Shown here: positions 1-17,864 of the stretch, piece after piece
How positions within the stretch are numbered: position 1 is the stretch's first letter
How the letters are laid out: every line of letters starts with the position of its first letter
The notes under the pieces: generated by a model
What the model saw: the letters and a program-made list of their open reading frames with translations, nothing else
The model's database searches: none
What the model was told of the DNA's origin: nothing
Translations under genes and position numbers: made by a program
NCBI GenBank assembly: GCA_964035015.1
Contig: OZ035998.1
Span: 22,180,326 to 22,244,325, forward strand
Source of the DNA: Corallium rubrum
Lineage: Eukaryota; Cnidaria; Anthozoa; Scleralcyonacea; Coralliidae
Direction: 5' to 3'
DNA: 64,000 nucleotides

Positions 1-134
1 AAATTTGTGGCGGAAAATGTTTTTGAACAATTTTGGCTAGTCCGCTTTTGTAGGGAGAGCGTCTTTGTATATTTGCCTTCATTGTCGCACTGTTTTAGTT
101 TGATCTATTTTTTCTGAATTAATTATGTTTTTAG

Positions 135-7144
<7,010 letters not shown>

Positions 7145-7393
7145 GTAAGAATATTTTAACACAATACTTTTATGAATATACTGTGTTTATTATTTAAAAA
7201 TACAAAATATTTAAAGAATTTCGTGAGCATATGAAAAAGACATCTAATGATTTTTGGTGTATGGATACTGTGATGCACATGCATACGCGTGATGTTGCGA
7301 GAGTTGACAAAACGTAAAAAACACAACTTGCTAGCTATAGGGGAATATTCTTTAGCTTTTCGAAAGTCAGTCTTACGTGCTTGTATTAAATAA

Positions 7394-7512
7394 TACATGG
7401 ATGTGAGAAAATATAAAATTTATTTCGAGTGTTGACCAGGATAAGCGAACGAGTGAGATATCTTAGATGGTCAACACGAGACATAATTTCATCTTTCCAA
7501 ACATCCACGTAT
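7394..7512 (+). repeat. Foldback element (about 45-bp arms)
   Basis: Arms TACATGGATGTG...GTGTTGACC (7394-7438) and GGTCAACAC...ACATCCACGTA (7468-7512) are imperfect inverses. A second short palindrome with AATAATCACACATGTG lies at about 7570-7650. Confidence 0.6.
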
Positions 7513-7649
7513 TGTTCTGTTTATTATGTAAAAAATAGTCCTATTGCTCCACAAAAATAGAGCAGTTTCCTCTAATACGTTTCATGATAATCGACACATG
7601 CGAAATTACCATGAATAATCACACATGTGAAATTATCGATTTTATTAGA

Positions 7650-8049
7650 GGCGGAAACATCAATAAACCATTCTATTTTATATAATAAAGCATCCATAAA
7701 TTCATCCAATACGGAAAACGATTTGGTATTTCTTTATGGGATAATGACAGTAAGATAACATAAATTTTATTGAAGAACATGAAGTTTTAAGAATTGATTA
7801 GAAGAAAAAATCTACATAATTTTGTAGAAAAAAACTGTAATAATTGTAATCTTTGCTCTACTTAAAGTCATTCGCAGTTTAAACTTTTATATCTTACAAA
7901 ATTTTAAAAGTTTATTGTTACTGTTACTGTCACTGTATATCATATATCCACATATAAATTACTATATATTAGTTAGAGTTTAGTAAGTTAGGCAGTAAGT
8001 GTCCCCAATTAGTTGGTTAAAACTAAATACATAGACACGTTTTAATAAA

Positions 8050-8050
<1 letters not shown>
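7650..8050 (+). other. AT-rich DNA, nothing recognised
   Basis: No coding or repeat structure that I can identify. It leads into the TTA tract. Confidence 0.4.
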
Positions 8051-8113
<63 letters not shown>

Positions 8114-8114
8114 G
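8051..8114 (+). repeat. (TTA)n microsatellite
   Basis: About 21 uninterrupted TTA units. Confidence 0.95.
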
Positions 8115-8132
8115 AGATAGTAGACGTATGTC

Positions 8133-8860
8133 TTGGCGGCAGGGAATTTTTACGTATATGTATCAAAGAGAAATATTGCAAAGAGAAAGGATAAGGCCTC
8201 TGGCAGAATAAACTGGACTGACCAAATGGTAATCGATATATTGGACTGCCGTAAAAGAGCTTTAGAGCAATACAGAAGTAACTGTGATGGTATGTCCAGT
8301 CGTGGAAGAACCGGCTATATGGAGATTATGAAACGATTGTGGGAAGAAAAAGGGTATATGCATTGTTTGGTTTAACAGCTCAGAATTTATGGGACAGAGC
8401 AGCTTACTATGAGAAAAATCGGAGAGATATTGGGGGATCATCTTCGAGTGGAATGGAAGAGCAAGTTCAACAAGATAATATTGCCTCCCGAGAAATGGCG
8501 AGTCTGACGACCTCGAAATAACGATCGTGGAAAATCAAGACGAGATTTGCATAACTGAAAATGCAAATAGCAGTACTTTTTCTGCATCAATAGAAACAGA
8601 ACAATTGCAGGATATTCCTAATATCGAGAGTGAAGGGCACTTTGGAGAATTGAATAATAATAAGAGCAGTAATAATAATTACCCGATGAGAGCGATTTTC
8701 GATGGGATGGAGTACATGGAAGTGTCTTCTGTCAAAGGATAGATAGAGCATATGAAGAGATTGTTCATTGGAAGCGCAATAATTTCTTGATACCGTCTGG
8801 AAAAGGTGGTAAATCTTTCGTACAAGAGTTGGCACGGTTATATCAATCGTATGCAGATGC
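8133..8860 (+). pseudogene. Decayed retroelement ORF with a myb-like N-terminal region
   Basis: Three overlapping reading segments (8133-8375, 8339-8521, 8527-8742) and a tail to about 8860 form one frame-shifted protein. Visible pieces are a Trp-centred start (NWTDQMVIDILDCRKRA), a GRTGYMEIMKRLWEEKGY block, QNLWDRAAYYEK, and later WKRNNFLIPSGKGGKSFVQE. From memory, this order is typical of N-terminal regions of repetitive retroelement-linked proteins common in cnidarian genomes; the class assignment is an inference. At least two frameshifts exclude function. A hAT-type mini-element has landed at its 3' end. Confidence 0.55.
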
Positions 8861-8865
8861 TAATG

Positions 8866-8951
8866 CAGGGACGTAGCCATACTCCACTTTCGGAGTTAAA
8901 TTAACTCATTGTTATTAGAGTTGAAAAAAAAAAATCCTGGCTACGTCCCTG
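8866..8951 (+). mobile_element. 86-bp hAT-type mini-element
   Basis: Ends are CAGGGACGTAGCCA and TGGCTACGTCCCTG, perfect inverses and the same terminal 12 bases as the hAT element at 34703. AATG is repeated on both sides (8862-8865, 8952-8955); an 8-bp duplication, usual for hAT, is not evident. The interior carries a GGAGTTAA motif. Confidence 0.7.
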
Positions 8952-8955
8952 AATG

Positions 8956-9660
8956 TATATAACACAATTCTTAGCAAGTTGGAGTATTTTTGTTGTTTTT
9001 GAAGGGAATACTTTAATATATTTTTCATTAATAAAACAAAATAATTCATTTTGATAAAGGTTATAAGCAGTGTTACCCTGTGCAAGGCCAAAAAAATAAG
9101 ACATTTATAGGAGCATGAATGCAATCCTTTATCCTTGACACTCCAAGTTCTTTCTATGAATGTCGGATGTTTGCCCAGTGACGAAGGAGTATAAAGGAAG
9201 CAAGTATACGATTAATTTGTAGACTTCCAGTACACTTGCAAACTTGAGCTATTGTTTAATATATGTCTGAACCCTCTACGATAACTAGTTCCAAAGTTTC
9301 ATTCGGAAATGTTAAGGAGACTTAAACTTATTTTTTGAATTTTAAAAATTGGCGTATCTCGAATAAACACCTAAACTCTTTGGCTTTTTTTCGAAACTTC
9401 TCGCGCAGTTATATCATCATGTTATACATCAAAATGTAGAGAATTGAATAGGCTTGAAGATAATGTAATTTCCAGACAATTGAGGAGTGAAAACTATAGG
9501 TGAAAATCAACATTTAAAATGACAAGTATATTTGTAAAATGATGAAATCGATCGATTTCTCTTGTCTAACCTAACTCAAACAACGTTATCTCAAAAACTA
9601 GTTAACAGATCTACTAGAAATTCCAAAAGCACGTTGACGAAGGACAATACTACATCATAA
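8956..9660 (+). other. Unassigned AT-rich DNA
   Basis: No gene, no convincing repeat. Confidence 0.4.
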
Positions 9661-9664
9661 AGTA

Positions 9665-10790
9665 ATTTATTTTTTTTCGGTCCGTATCCTACCAAATCCT
9701 GCTTTCTGATTGGTTAACGAGCGGTCCGTATGAGCCCGTACGGACCGCTCGGGATAATTTTTTTAATGTGTTTTATAGGCCGTAAAATTGATCGATTTTC
9801 ATAACTATTTCGCTTGCCACAGAAAAAATACATTCGACAGAGAGCTACGGGGATACAAATGAGTTTTATTATCCAAATGGCTTTGATAACTTCGTGTGAA
9901 AACAGCGAATTTTAAAAGAAAGCGAGAATGCCGTGAAAAAGCAAAATTTCAGCCAGCGACATTTATAAAGTTTTAAAGTATTATTGCTCAACGACGTATG
10001 AAAACAGTTTAAAACAATAGCCAAAACATACATAAACTTGTGAACACAGTATTTTGAATCACCAAATGAAACTATATAGAAGTATATATTAAAAAAACAT
10101 ACCACATTACCACGAGAGGACAGAAAAGCTGATCAGTGAAACCTTTTGATACTAAACTGTCATTCTTCTGTTGTCCAACTATACTCAACAAAACTCGCTA
10201 CAAGTCTTTACCCTTTAGTCAAATATTTTCCACACGCCAACCTCGTATCATGTCATGTCTTTGAAAAGTTTCAAATGGCTTCTTACAAGCATTTTTGTCT
10301 TCAAACTCGAACGACCCACTTTCAATTTCCATGCAGTCAGCCGAGTATTGAAAGCGATTTTCCAAACGAACACCCAAAAATGAGCAAGCGACGAAGAAGG
10401 ACGAAGAATCTTTATCAACTAAACTTTAAAAGCACTAGATCTTCAAGTTTTGACTGTTTTTTTATCACAAAAGACGTTCCAAGCTTCCCTGTCAGACTGC
10501 ATGTCGGCAGTTGTTTACTGTCGAACGATAAACTTTGGACTTTTGAATATCACGTGAATGTCATCCCGATTACGCAATTAAATTATGTTAATTTACTTAA
10601 TTATGTAAATTATAAATCGTACAATTAATAAAAAAAATAAATATGTTATTTACCGTTTTGGTCGGTCTGTATAGAGAAATATTTCCCTCGGTCTCAAAAA
10701 CAACCCTCGGCCTGCGGCCTCGGGCAGTTTTTGAGACCTCGGGAAATATTTCTCTATACGGACCTCCCAGCCGGTAAATAACATATATAT
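9665..10790 (+). mobile_element. Non-autonomous DNA element with internal palindromes (family E)
   Basis: It has a palindrome at 9715-9755 (GAGCGGTCCGTATGAGC with its inverse) and another at 10655-10775 (TATAGAGAAATATTTCCC with its inverse around a GCCTGCGGCC loop). Both blocks recur, in reversed order and strand, at 54556-54995, where the material between them is much shorter. The 480-bp reading frame inside (10146-10628) shows no recognisable domain. Confidence 0.65.
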
Positions 10791-10839
10791 ATTACCTTCC
10801 TGACTTCATATCTGTCCATATTTTACATAATTTACTTTC

Positions 10840-11060
10840 GTTGTTTACCAACTCTAACTCCAATTAATGGAGTTAAAAATAATTTTTAACTCCAAACTTG
10901 GAGTTATATAATAACTCTCTACCAATTGACCTCCAATAAGGGAGTTGTAACTCCACTTAACTATGAAAATAAGAGTTAAGGAGTTGTATTACCTCTAAAA
11001 ATGGAGTTAACATAACTCCACTTTTTTAACTCTACCAAAAAGGGGCAGAAGGGGTGAACT
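10840..11060 (+). repeat. GGAGTT-rich internally repetitive block
   Basis: The heptamer GGAGTTA and its complement TAACTCC occur about ten times in both orientations in 200 bp. The motif is shared with the interior of the mini-element at 8866, so this may be a related hAT-type non-autonomous element whose ends I could not fix. Confidence 0.5.
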
Positions 11061-11192
11061 CCTTGAAAATAACAGTGTTGTGGTTGTATATCAGGTCTAT
11101 CTCAGCTCGAAAACATTGAAATTCAGCTTTTTCTGACTTAATCTGAACAAATATTACTCATATTAACATCAAAGACTCGGAGTATTTTAAGC

Positions 11193-12318
11193 TATTTACA
11201 ATATTCGTGTCCGTGTTGTATTGGATATGACAATCTCTCGCCTTCGGCTCGAGCTTGTATATCCAATAGACCACTTTCGTAATAGTAACTAATTTGAATA
11301 TTCTCTTATGTGCATCTAAATAAGCCTTCCTAGCCTCGTTATGAAGCAAAGATTCTTTTGAATTGCAGACACACAAACGAGGCTAGAAAGGCTTATTAAG
11401 ATGCACATAAAAGAATATTCAAATTAGTTACTATCGAGGGGCGTATCACTCGAAAAATAGTGTACGAGATTTTTGGGATTTCAAAAATCTCAAGATTTTT
11501 TTAAAGATTTTGGGATTTTTTAGAGATTTTTAGAGATTTTTAGGGATTTTTAGAGATTTTCTAAGATTTTTAGGGATTTTCATAGATTTTAAGGATTTTT
11601 CAAGATTTTTAGGGATTTTCTCATGATTTTTAGGGATTTTCTCAAGATTCTTAGGGATTTTCTGAAATATTATATCATGTTTCCCAAATCTATTCTAAGA
11701 TTTTCAAGATTTTCAAATAATTTTGCAAGATTTTTGGGATTTTTGCAAGATTTTCTGGGATTTGTGGGATTTTTGCAAAGATTTTCGAGATTTTTTAGAG
11801 ATTTCCATGATTTTGGGATTTTTTAGAGATTTTTAGGGATTTTTAGAGATTTTTAAGATTTTTTGGGATTTTCTAAGATTTTTAGGGATTTTCATAGATT
11901 TTAAGGATTTTTCAAGATTTTCTCAAGATTTTTAGGGATTTTCTCATGATTTTTAGGGATTTTCTCAAGATTCTTAGGGATTTTCTGAAATATTATATCA
12001 TGTTTCCCAAATCTACTCTAAGATTTTCAAGATTTTCAAATAATTTTGCAAGATTTTTGGGATTTTTGCAAGATTTTCTGGGATTTGTGGGATTTTTGCG
12101 AAGATTTTCGATATTTTTTAGAGATTTCCATGATTTTTAAGATTTTTAAAGATTTTTAAGATTTTTAAAGATTTTTAAGATTTTTAAAGATTTTCGGGAT
12201 TTTTTAAAGATTTTTTAGAGATTTTTACGAAGGTGTACGAGATTTTTTCGAGTGATACGCCCCTCGGTTACTATTATGAAAGTGGTCTATACAACACGGC
12301 CACTCATATTGTAAATAG
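11193..12318 (+). mobile_element. Foldback element (family H) interrupted by another insertion
   Basis: Outer ends TATTTACAATATTCGTG (11193) and its inverse (to 12318) enclose a long hairpin: the arm ACCACTTTC...AGCCTCGTT at 11265-11340 pairs with 11376-11434 plus 12275-12295. A second copy of the hairpin lies at 63795-63975 without the internal insertion. Loop sequence ATGAAGCAAAGATT is shared. Confidence 0.72.
11435..12266 (+). mobile_element. hAT-like non-autonomous element filled with GATTTTT-type repeats
   Basis: Inverted ends are CGAGGGGCGTATCACTCG and its perfect complement. GTTACTAT is duplicated on both sides (11427-11434 and 12267-12274), an 8-bp target duplication as made by hAT-type transposases. 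The whole interior is degenerate GATTTTTAGG/GATTTTGGGA repeats, with a 320-bp higher-order duplication (about 11615-11826 matching 11938-12140). There is no coding capacity; the two reading frames in the repeats are artefacts. Confidence 0.85.
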
Positions 12319-12536
12319 TACTTTTATGTATGTATGTAGCTATATGTATATGTATATGTATATGTATATACACTTGTTGAAACATTGCTGTATTGGATTT
12401 TATATCATAAATTTATGGGCAGGAGCTTTTTTCATCATTCAACAGATCTTTAGGACATTATTTTATCTGTATTGTATATTGTATATAATAAATAGCTTCT
12501 TTCAACAGGAGTTTAACAAAATACAATATACACATG

Positions 12537-12571
<35 letters not shown>

Positions 12572-12600
12572 TGCTTTTGTTCAGAATTATTTTTCAACAA

Positions 12601-12662
<62 letters not shown>

Positions 12663-12675
12663 AAAAATAATTCTA

Positions 12676-12713
<38 letters not shown>

Positions 12714-12742
12714 TGCTTTTGTTCAGAATTATTTTTCAACAA

Positions 12743-12804
<62 letters not shown>

Positions 12805-12849
12805 TTGTTGAAAAATAATTCTGAACAAAAGCAATATGTATTTAACAAA

Positions 12850-13032
12850 TAGAAAATCGCTTGCGTGTCTCTGTACTGTGATACAAACACGAATGACGTG
12901 ATTTCAACCGGAAAAAATGCCTAGTGGAAACACGAGGCGAAGCCGAGTGTTTTCACACGGTTTTTCCGGTTGAAATTGCGTCATTCGTGTTTGTATCACA
13001 GTACAGAGTCACAAAAGCGATTTTCTATTTGT
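12850..13032 (+). mobile_element. Foldback element with perfect long arms
   Basis: The left arm (AAATAGAAAATCGCTT... GATTTCAACCGG) is mirrored from about 12967 to 13032. The loop GAGGCGAAGCCGAG is itself palindromic. No coding sequence. Confidence 0.75.
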
Positions 13033-13347
13033 TTTATAAAATAACTAACCGTTACAGCTAAAAATTGTGTTAACATGATGAACTTGGATGTTAAGATCAG
13101 GCTTATATTTATTAATGTATAAGGCTTCTATATGTAGCTTATAACTATTCACACGCCCTAATACTTCCTTTCTCTATCCTATTTTCTGTCAGTAATTAAT
13201 CATTAGCTCGATATCTCAACATAAGACTATTCACACCACTGTAATATAATTCTATTAGATGCGTCATATCCTTGTTATTCAATTAACATATCGTATTTAT
13301 ATATAAATATACCGCCTGTAAAAATAATTATTCTTTCACATCTTGTA

Positions 13348-13374
13348 CTGAAGATGGCATAAGTTTGCCGAAAC
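13348..13374 (+). ncRNA. Hammerhead-ribozyme-like core motif
   Basis: CTGAAGA, a short TGGC...GCC stem, then GAAAC: this follows the hammerhead core C-U-G-A-N-G-A / stem II / G-A-A-A. A matching stem III partner is not evident, so catalysis is doubtful. It lies about 70 bp before a (TA)n tract, like the other copies in this window. Confidence 0.4.
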
Positions 13375-13443
13375 ATGTTTACATTAAAAAAATTTGTCGT
13401 TTACTTGAAGTTTATAGTAACTTTAGTGCTATTAAGAACATAT

Positions 13444-13514
<71 letters not shown>

Positions 13515-13569
13515 CATGTGTATATTATATTTTGTTAAACTCCCGTTGAAAGAAGCAAGATATATATAT

Positions 13570-14990
13570 ATTTATCGTCACTTCGTTGAACTTTGCCATG
13601 TCCAATGTTTTCATGGAAGATTTTTTCTTTTTTTGACCAAAACGATTAAGATTAAAACCAATTAATGTCTGCAGCACCGATTTGATAATTTTTATGAACC
13701 CCTTCTTCGGCAAAAATACCGCTTCATCTGGGTATTGTATGCGTTTCAATGATCAAACTTTTCAACAAAGCGTCCTGTTAACCTCATATAGCATGCGATA
13801 AGTGTAAGCCAACTTAAAACTGATAGCTTATTAATATAGAAATAACCATGCAGCTGAGATAAATATCTCTTCAATTACCACATGCCGATCAGTTGTTATC
13901 AGTGCTGCCATGAAGATAAATTCTGTTTATTTAGGTCATTATACTTAAGCAATTATATTATCTCAAAGGACCCCTGAGAAACAAAAAGGATAATCCTATC
14001 AACAATGAAGTCCTGGAATGTACAGGAATTAAATTGCCGTGGCAATTTTGATCCCACGCGTGACAAAGGTGAAACCCAAAGTGGAGATCGTTTTCATCTG
14101 ACGTCACGGCAGTGATATTAAGCCATATAGTTGTAATTGTTGTAATTCAATCGGCGATTGATCGTCGATTGTTTGCGATCTTTTACAACAGTCGTGTTTC
14201 CACTATAGTCGTATATGTTGTAATTCAGATCGCCGATTCCCTCGGACCGATGACTTCTCTGTTTTGACAAAGTTCAGATGAGCCAAGTTTGATATTCAAA
14301 AACAAATTTGCATTCTGTATTGAAGTCAATCCCAAGCAACAGTTCTCACCTCTTGGCCGAATTAGTGGCGTTGAGTTTACTATTGCCGTATTGGGACTAA
14401 AAATTATTCATTCTCTTTGATTTGCGAATATAGTAGGCAATTATATAGTACAGGCAAACATACTTACAAGTAAAAGCAAGTATATACGATAAACCAATTC
14501 TTCATTGTAAATGTAGTTTATGTGAGTTTTACAACGAACACCTTCTATAATCCACTCCCGAACAAGATCACTAGTTTGGATCGGGATGTAGGAAGATCAG
14601 ACTATGCCTATCAGTCTATGGAGGACTCAGGTGGAATTGATTTGTAGTTAGTCTGTACACAAGGGGCTGGGGCATTCTCCCCCCAAAAAATTTCAAAATA
14701 TGTACGTCTAGAAATATAGCTTTCTCCATCTTCTCAACGTGAAATTATCGCAATAACCGACAAGCTACAGCATTTATTTTCAAAGTATCAATAAAGAAAA
14801 ATCTGTTGAACACCTAGTTTGGTCATTAACCTTTAACATTTTTGTCCAATATTGCAGACAGAAAATGGAGTTTTGTGGTTGTAATTATTACTGTTGGCTT
14901 CTACACAATATATACCGTATCTAGCTGTGTTTCTAAAGGAGTTTCATTTTAGTACTATTAAAGCATTAATTACTGATTTGTCTGGCTTAA
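13570..14990 (+). other. Unassigned DNA
   Basis: No gene found. A short imperfect palindrome around AATCGGCGATTGATCG lies at 14145-14240. The remainder is AT-rich without recognised structure. Confidence 0.4.
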
Positions 14991-14994
14991 ACTA

Positions 14995-15252
14995 AACTAA
15001 ACTAAACTAAACTAACCTTATTTATACTGGATAACTCTATCAGTTATATCTAACTGTTATCCTCAGAGGTCCAGTAAGGGCCCACCCTCATTGGTCCAGT
15101 GTTACTAGGAGGAAACCTGTGGTGTTTGGTAAAGTCAAACTGGAAGCACTCTTCTCACATACGGCCAAGGTTTTTTTAGGGTCGCAGAGGTGAAAGGCAC
15201 GTGCACTAACCACTGTGCCACCAACACCCCAAACTGTGCCACCAACACCCCG
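14995..15252 (-). mobile_element. tRNA-derived SINE
   Basis: Read on the minus strand it begins GGGGTGTTGGTGGCACAGTGG; TGGCACAGTGG fits a pol III A box. A clear B box is missing. The 3' end is a pentanucleotide tail (AGTTT)n at 14995-15015. The first 21 bp are tandemly duplicated at 15209-15252. It abuts a 5S-derived SINE. Confidence 0.65.
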
Positions 15253-15254
15253 TT

Positions 15255-15580
15255 TAAAAGTTCTTTGCCAATAGTTAAAAATAGAATTTTTCTTCCAGAT
15301 CATTCCCGACAAATCTGTAAATTTCCCCCGATGTGGGCCTAGGGTTCCCCGGCAGGGGTGGCTGCGTGCATGACGCCACCCCTGGCTGGTGTGGATGGCA
15401 ATGGGAGTTGTGGTACAGTTAACTTGGTGCATGGGTGCAACAAGAGATCAACTACAATAGCCTGGGACAATTAAGGTTTCAGTCCCAAGCGGTCACCCAT
15501 CCAAGTACTAACCCCATCCACCCGGGCTTAACTTTGGATCGCAGCGGTGAGAGGCAACTCTTCGCCACCCGTGTTTCCCT
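15255..15580 (-). mobile_element. 5S rRNA-derived SINE, diverged copy
   Basis: On the minus strand the head (15484-15580) reads GCCTCTCACCGCTG, AAGTTAAGCCCGGG, GGTTAGTACTTGGATGGG and TGACCGCTTGGGA, which matches the 3' half of 5S rRNA containing the internal promoter C box. The tail differs from the copies at 22862 and 50200. Confidence 0.7.
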
Positions 15581-15851
15581 AAAGATGATATGAACAAGAA
15601 TTTCATGCTAAACGGCAATTTTGCGCGTCTTAAATAAAATGCGTCTTGTTTAATTAAGTCGCGCAACTTATTTTCATCCATATAAATCGGCCGTAACATA
15701 TTACCCAGAAACTTCGAAAAAAAAGACGTTCGATCAAGCATCTGTGGATAAACAGCCGTTATATCCTGTCAGTTACGACACGTTAAATGAAGCAAAAAGT
15801 GAAAGGTCATGCAGATGCAAATAGAACTTCAAGAACTAAAAAGAAATATTG

Positions 15852-16445
15852 CAGGGGCGCAACTAGGGGGGGGAGGGGTGGTTGGGGTGGTTGGGGGTTG
15901 CAACCCCAGCCCTTTTTAACTCCTGCCCTCTTTGTGAGACCTCTAATACTAGGTTAGACATTAGATAAACAAATAATTAATCGTCTGTACGCAATACAAT
16001 TCTCCACAAATCTCGCGAGACTCAGAGTTCGGCTTCAATCTCGTGCCAGTTTGTAATATGCTACACCAAGTGTTTCCTAAAAACAACCGCTTTTCTGAAT
16101 TTGTGGGCTCAGCTTTCGAATCTCATGGCGAAAATGAACCAAACATATAGATAGAGCTGTGACAATTTCTTCGTTTTTGCAGTAAAATTTCAACTATACT
16201 CGCTGTAGAATTGGATGAAAAAGTTCGCGCAAATTGCTGCAAATGGTGTTTCCATGGTTCTAGATTTCAAAAAATTCCGGTTAATTGTTGTTGTGGTTGT
16301 CGAGTGTTCTCGAAGAAGCATAACGAAGATATCTACACTCTAAAAAAAGGTGTGTATAGTATCCCAAATTGTTTAGAATACTGAACGACTTTGCCCTTCT
16401 TTTGCGTTCAACTCCTGCCCTCGAAATTTTCTAGTTGAGCCCCTG
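15852..16445 (+). mobile_element. hAT-like element with a 5-bp target duplication
   Basis: Ends CAGGGGCGCAACTAG and CTAGTTGAGCCCCTG are near-perfect inverses. TATTG is repeated on both sides (15847-15851, 16446-16450). CAGGG termini with 5-bp duplications fit the hAT5 subgroup. A G-rich subterminal block follows the left end. No transposase was seen. Confidence 0.7.
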
Positions 16446-16584
16446 TATTGCCAAGAGCCGAAGTCGTTAATTCGTCTGGTATTCGTATAGGGGAGGGACA
16501 CAATAATAATCAAAATAACTATCACTCTCTTCAAGCAATGACAATAGTACAGCACCTACCAGCACCTCCATACACATCTTAGGT

Positions 16585-16805
16585 GTTAGGACGGGACGTT
16601 ATTTTAAGCGGGATCGCATCGCTACTATGTTTTTTCCCTTTATCTCATTCGTTTTATATGAAGAATGTGTTTGCCAGGACGTTTTTGTCCTGTCCCGCCT
16701 AACCGAGATTCTGGTATCCTCAACCGGCATCCCGGCTTGAGAGAGACAATTTTCGCCATATAAATGCTCTGTCCCGCCTAACCGGGACGATATGGGGCCA
16801 TACAC
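16585..16805 (-). mobile_element. GGGACGGGAC-rich DNA element, short copy (family F)
   Basis: Reverse complement matches 31290-31490 over GGCGAAAATTGTC, CGGGACAAAAACGTCC, AACACATTCTTCATATAA and GCGATGCGATCCCGCTTAA. The other copy is longer (31020-31500). Confidence 0.65.
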
Positions 16806-16889
16806 AAAATACGTGGCGCTATTTTTGCTGATTTTTGACTCCCCCTACCCCCTGTGACAATCTGTGACAATTCGCTTTCCTATTGGTTG

Positions 16890-17345
16890 AGACGACAAAT
16901 AATAGACGACTTTCACGATCATGCGCAGTAGCAACAAATATTCAAATTTTCGTCGGAGATAAAAACAACTGTTTTAGTTGGAACGAGCATATTGAAAATA
17001 GTAGAAGTGCAAAGTTTGAAACGAATTGCTTAACAAATGGAAAAAGTTTCACAAGCGGAAAGTTGACCATTCCAACAGGGATTTATTAGTGATTTAATAG
17101 GGATTTTGGCTTGGCGGGCGGGAGTTGCACGCCAAGCCAAAATCCCTATTAAATCCCTACTGGAGAGCAAAACCTCCGAAGAGCGTAGCTTTCGCACTAT
17201 TCGTCCGATTTATTTTAAACTTTGCACTTTTACTATTTTTAATATGATCTTTCCAGCTAAAACAGTTGTTTTTACCTCCGATGAAAATTTGAAGTAAAGT
17301 TGCTACTGCGCATGAGCCTGAAAGTCGTCTATTGAGGCGGGTGAC
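16890..17345 (+). mobile_element. Foldback element with nested palindrome
   Basis: Arms at about 16890-17025 and 17205-17345 share AAAACAACTGTTTTAG, AGTGCAAAGTTT and CATGCGCAGTAGCAAC in opposite orientation. The centre (17080-17160) is a second palindrome, TAATAGGGATTTTGGCTTGG with its inverse. Confidence 0.7.
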
Positions 17346-17397
17346 AACAACTCGTCGTTCCAACCGGCTGACTGAATCAGTCTTCTGGGACTGATTC

Positions 17398-17465
17398 AGA
17401 CTTTAGTATTTTACTCTGGCTAACGCCAGACGATTTTATATACTTGTCAAGGGGAGAGCTACCAA
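17398..17465 (+). repeat. Short dispersed repeat, copy 1
   Basis: GTATTTTACTCTGGCTAACG, then CCAGACGATTTTA...CTTGTCAAGG. The same sequence recurs at 54409-54460, there followed by an A-rich CCCC stretch. Confidence 0.6.
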
Positions 17466-17860
17466 TGGGTTAATGACAATTTGGAGTTGACATAAATTGT
17501 GAAGCGGTGGCTGTGGAAAGTAAGAGAACATTTTCATAACACTATACCTGGGTTGATTTCTGTACTGGTATGGTTTAAATGGTCTTACGAATAGCATGAC
17601 ATGTATGGTTATAAGGCTATACGCATTTTGGTCGTTCTTTTGTACTGAATGTTGACGACTATTGATTACATTCCGGCAACAATCAGTCAATGAACATTCA
17701 GTCAATGAACATGTAAGATTTTGCTTGCCATATAATTAGCATAACTGCATATTCGTCCATTCTCGTTGGTTTGTGCAGGTTCACTAATATTGGGACACTG
17801 GGCTTTAGTTATTGACGATCATATCGGACACACATTTCTCCCTGATATAATGCATGTAGG
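17466..17860 (+). other. Unassigned DNA
   Basis: No gene or repeat recognised. Confidence 0.35.
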
Positions 17861-17864
17861 GTAG

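Larger units (their letters stand above)
12490..13560 (+). repeat. Inverted-repeat unit with several (TA)n tracts
   Basis: CTTCTTTCAACAGGAGTTT at 12497 is mirrored at about 13535-13555, each arm leading into a (TA)n tract through ATATACACATGTATAT-type sequence. Inside, TA tracts at 12538-12562, 12603-12656, 12679-12705 and 12742-12803 alternate with TTGTTGAAAAATAATTC blocks in both orientations. A further TA tract is at 13444-13507. Confidence 0.65.

Noticed and set aside
10146-10628. 160-codon reading frame
   Set aside because: No recognisable domain, lies inside a non-autonomous DNA element, and is not preserved in the other copy.
12233-12818. Tyr/Ile-rich 145- and 94-codon reading frames
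   Set aside because: Translations of (TA)n tracts.
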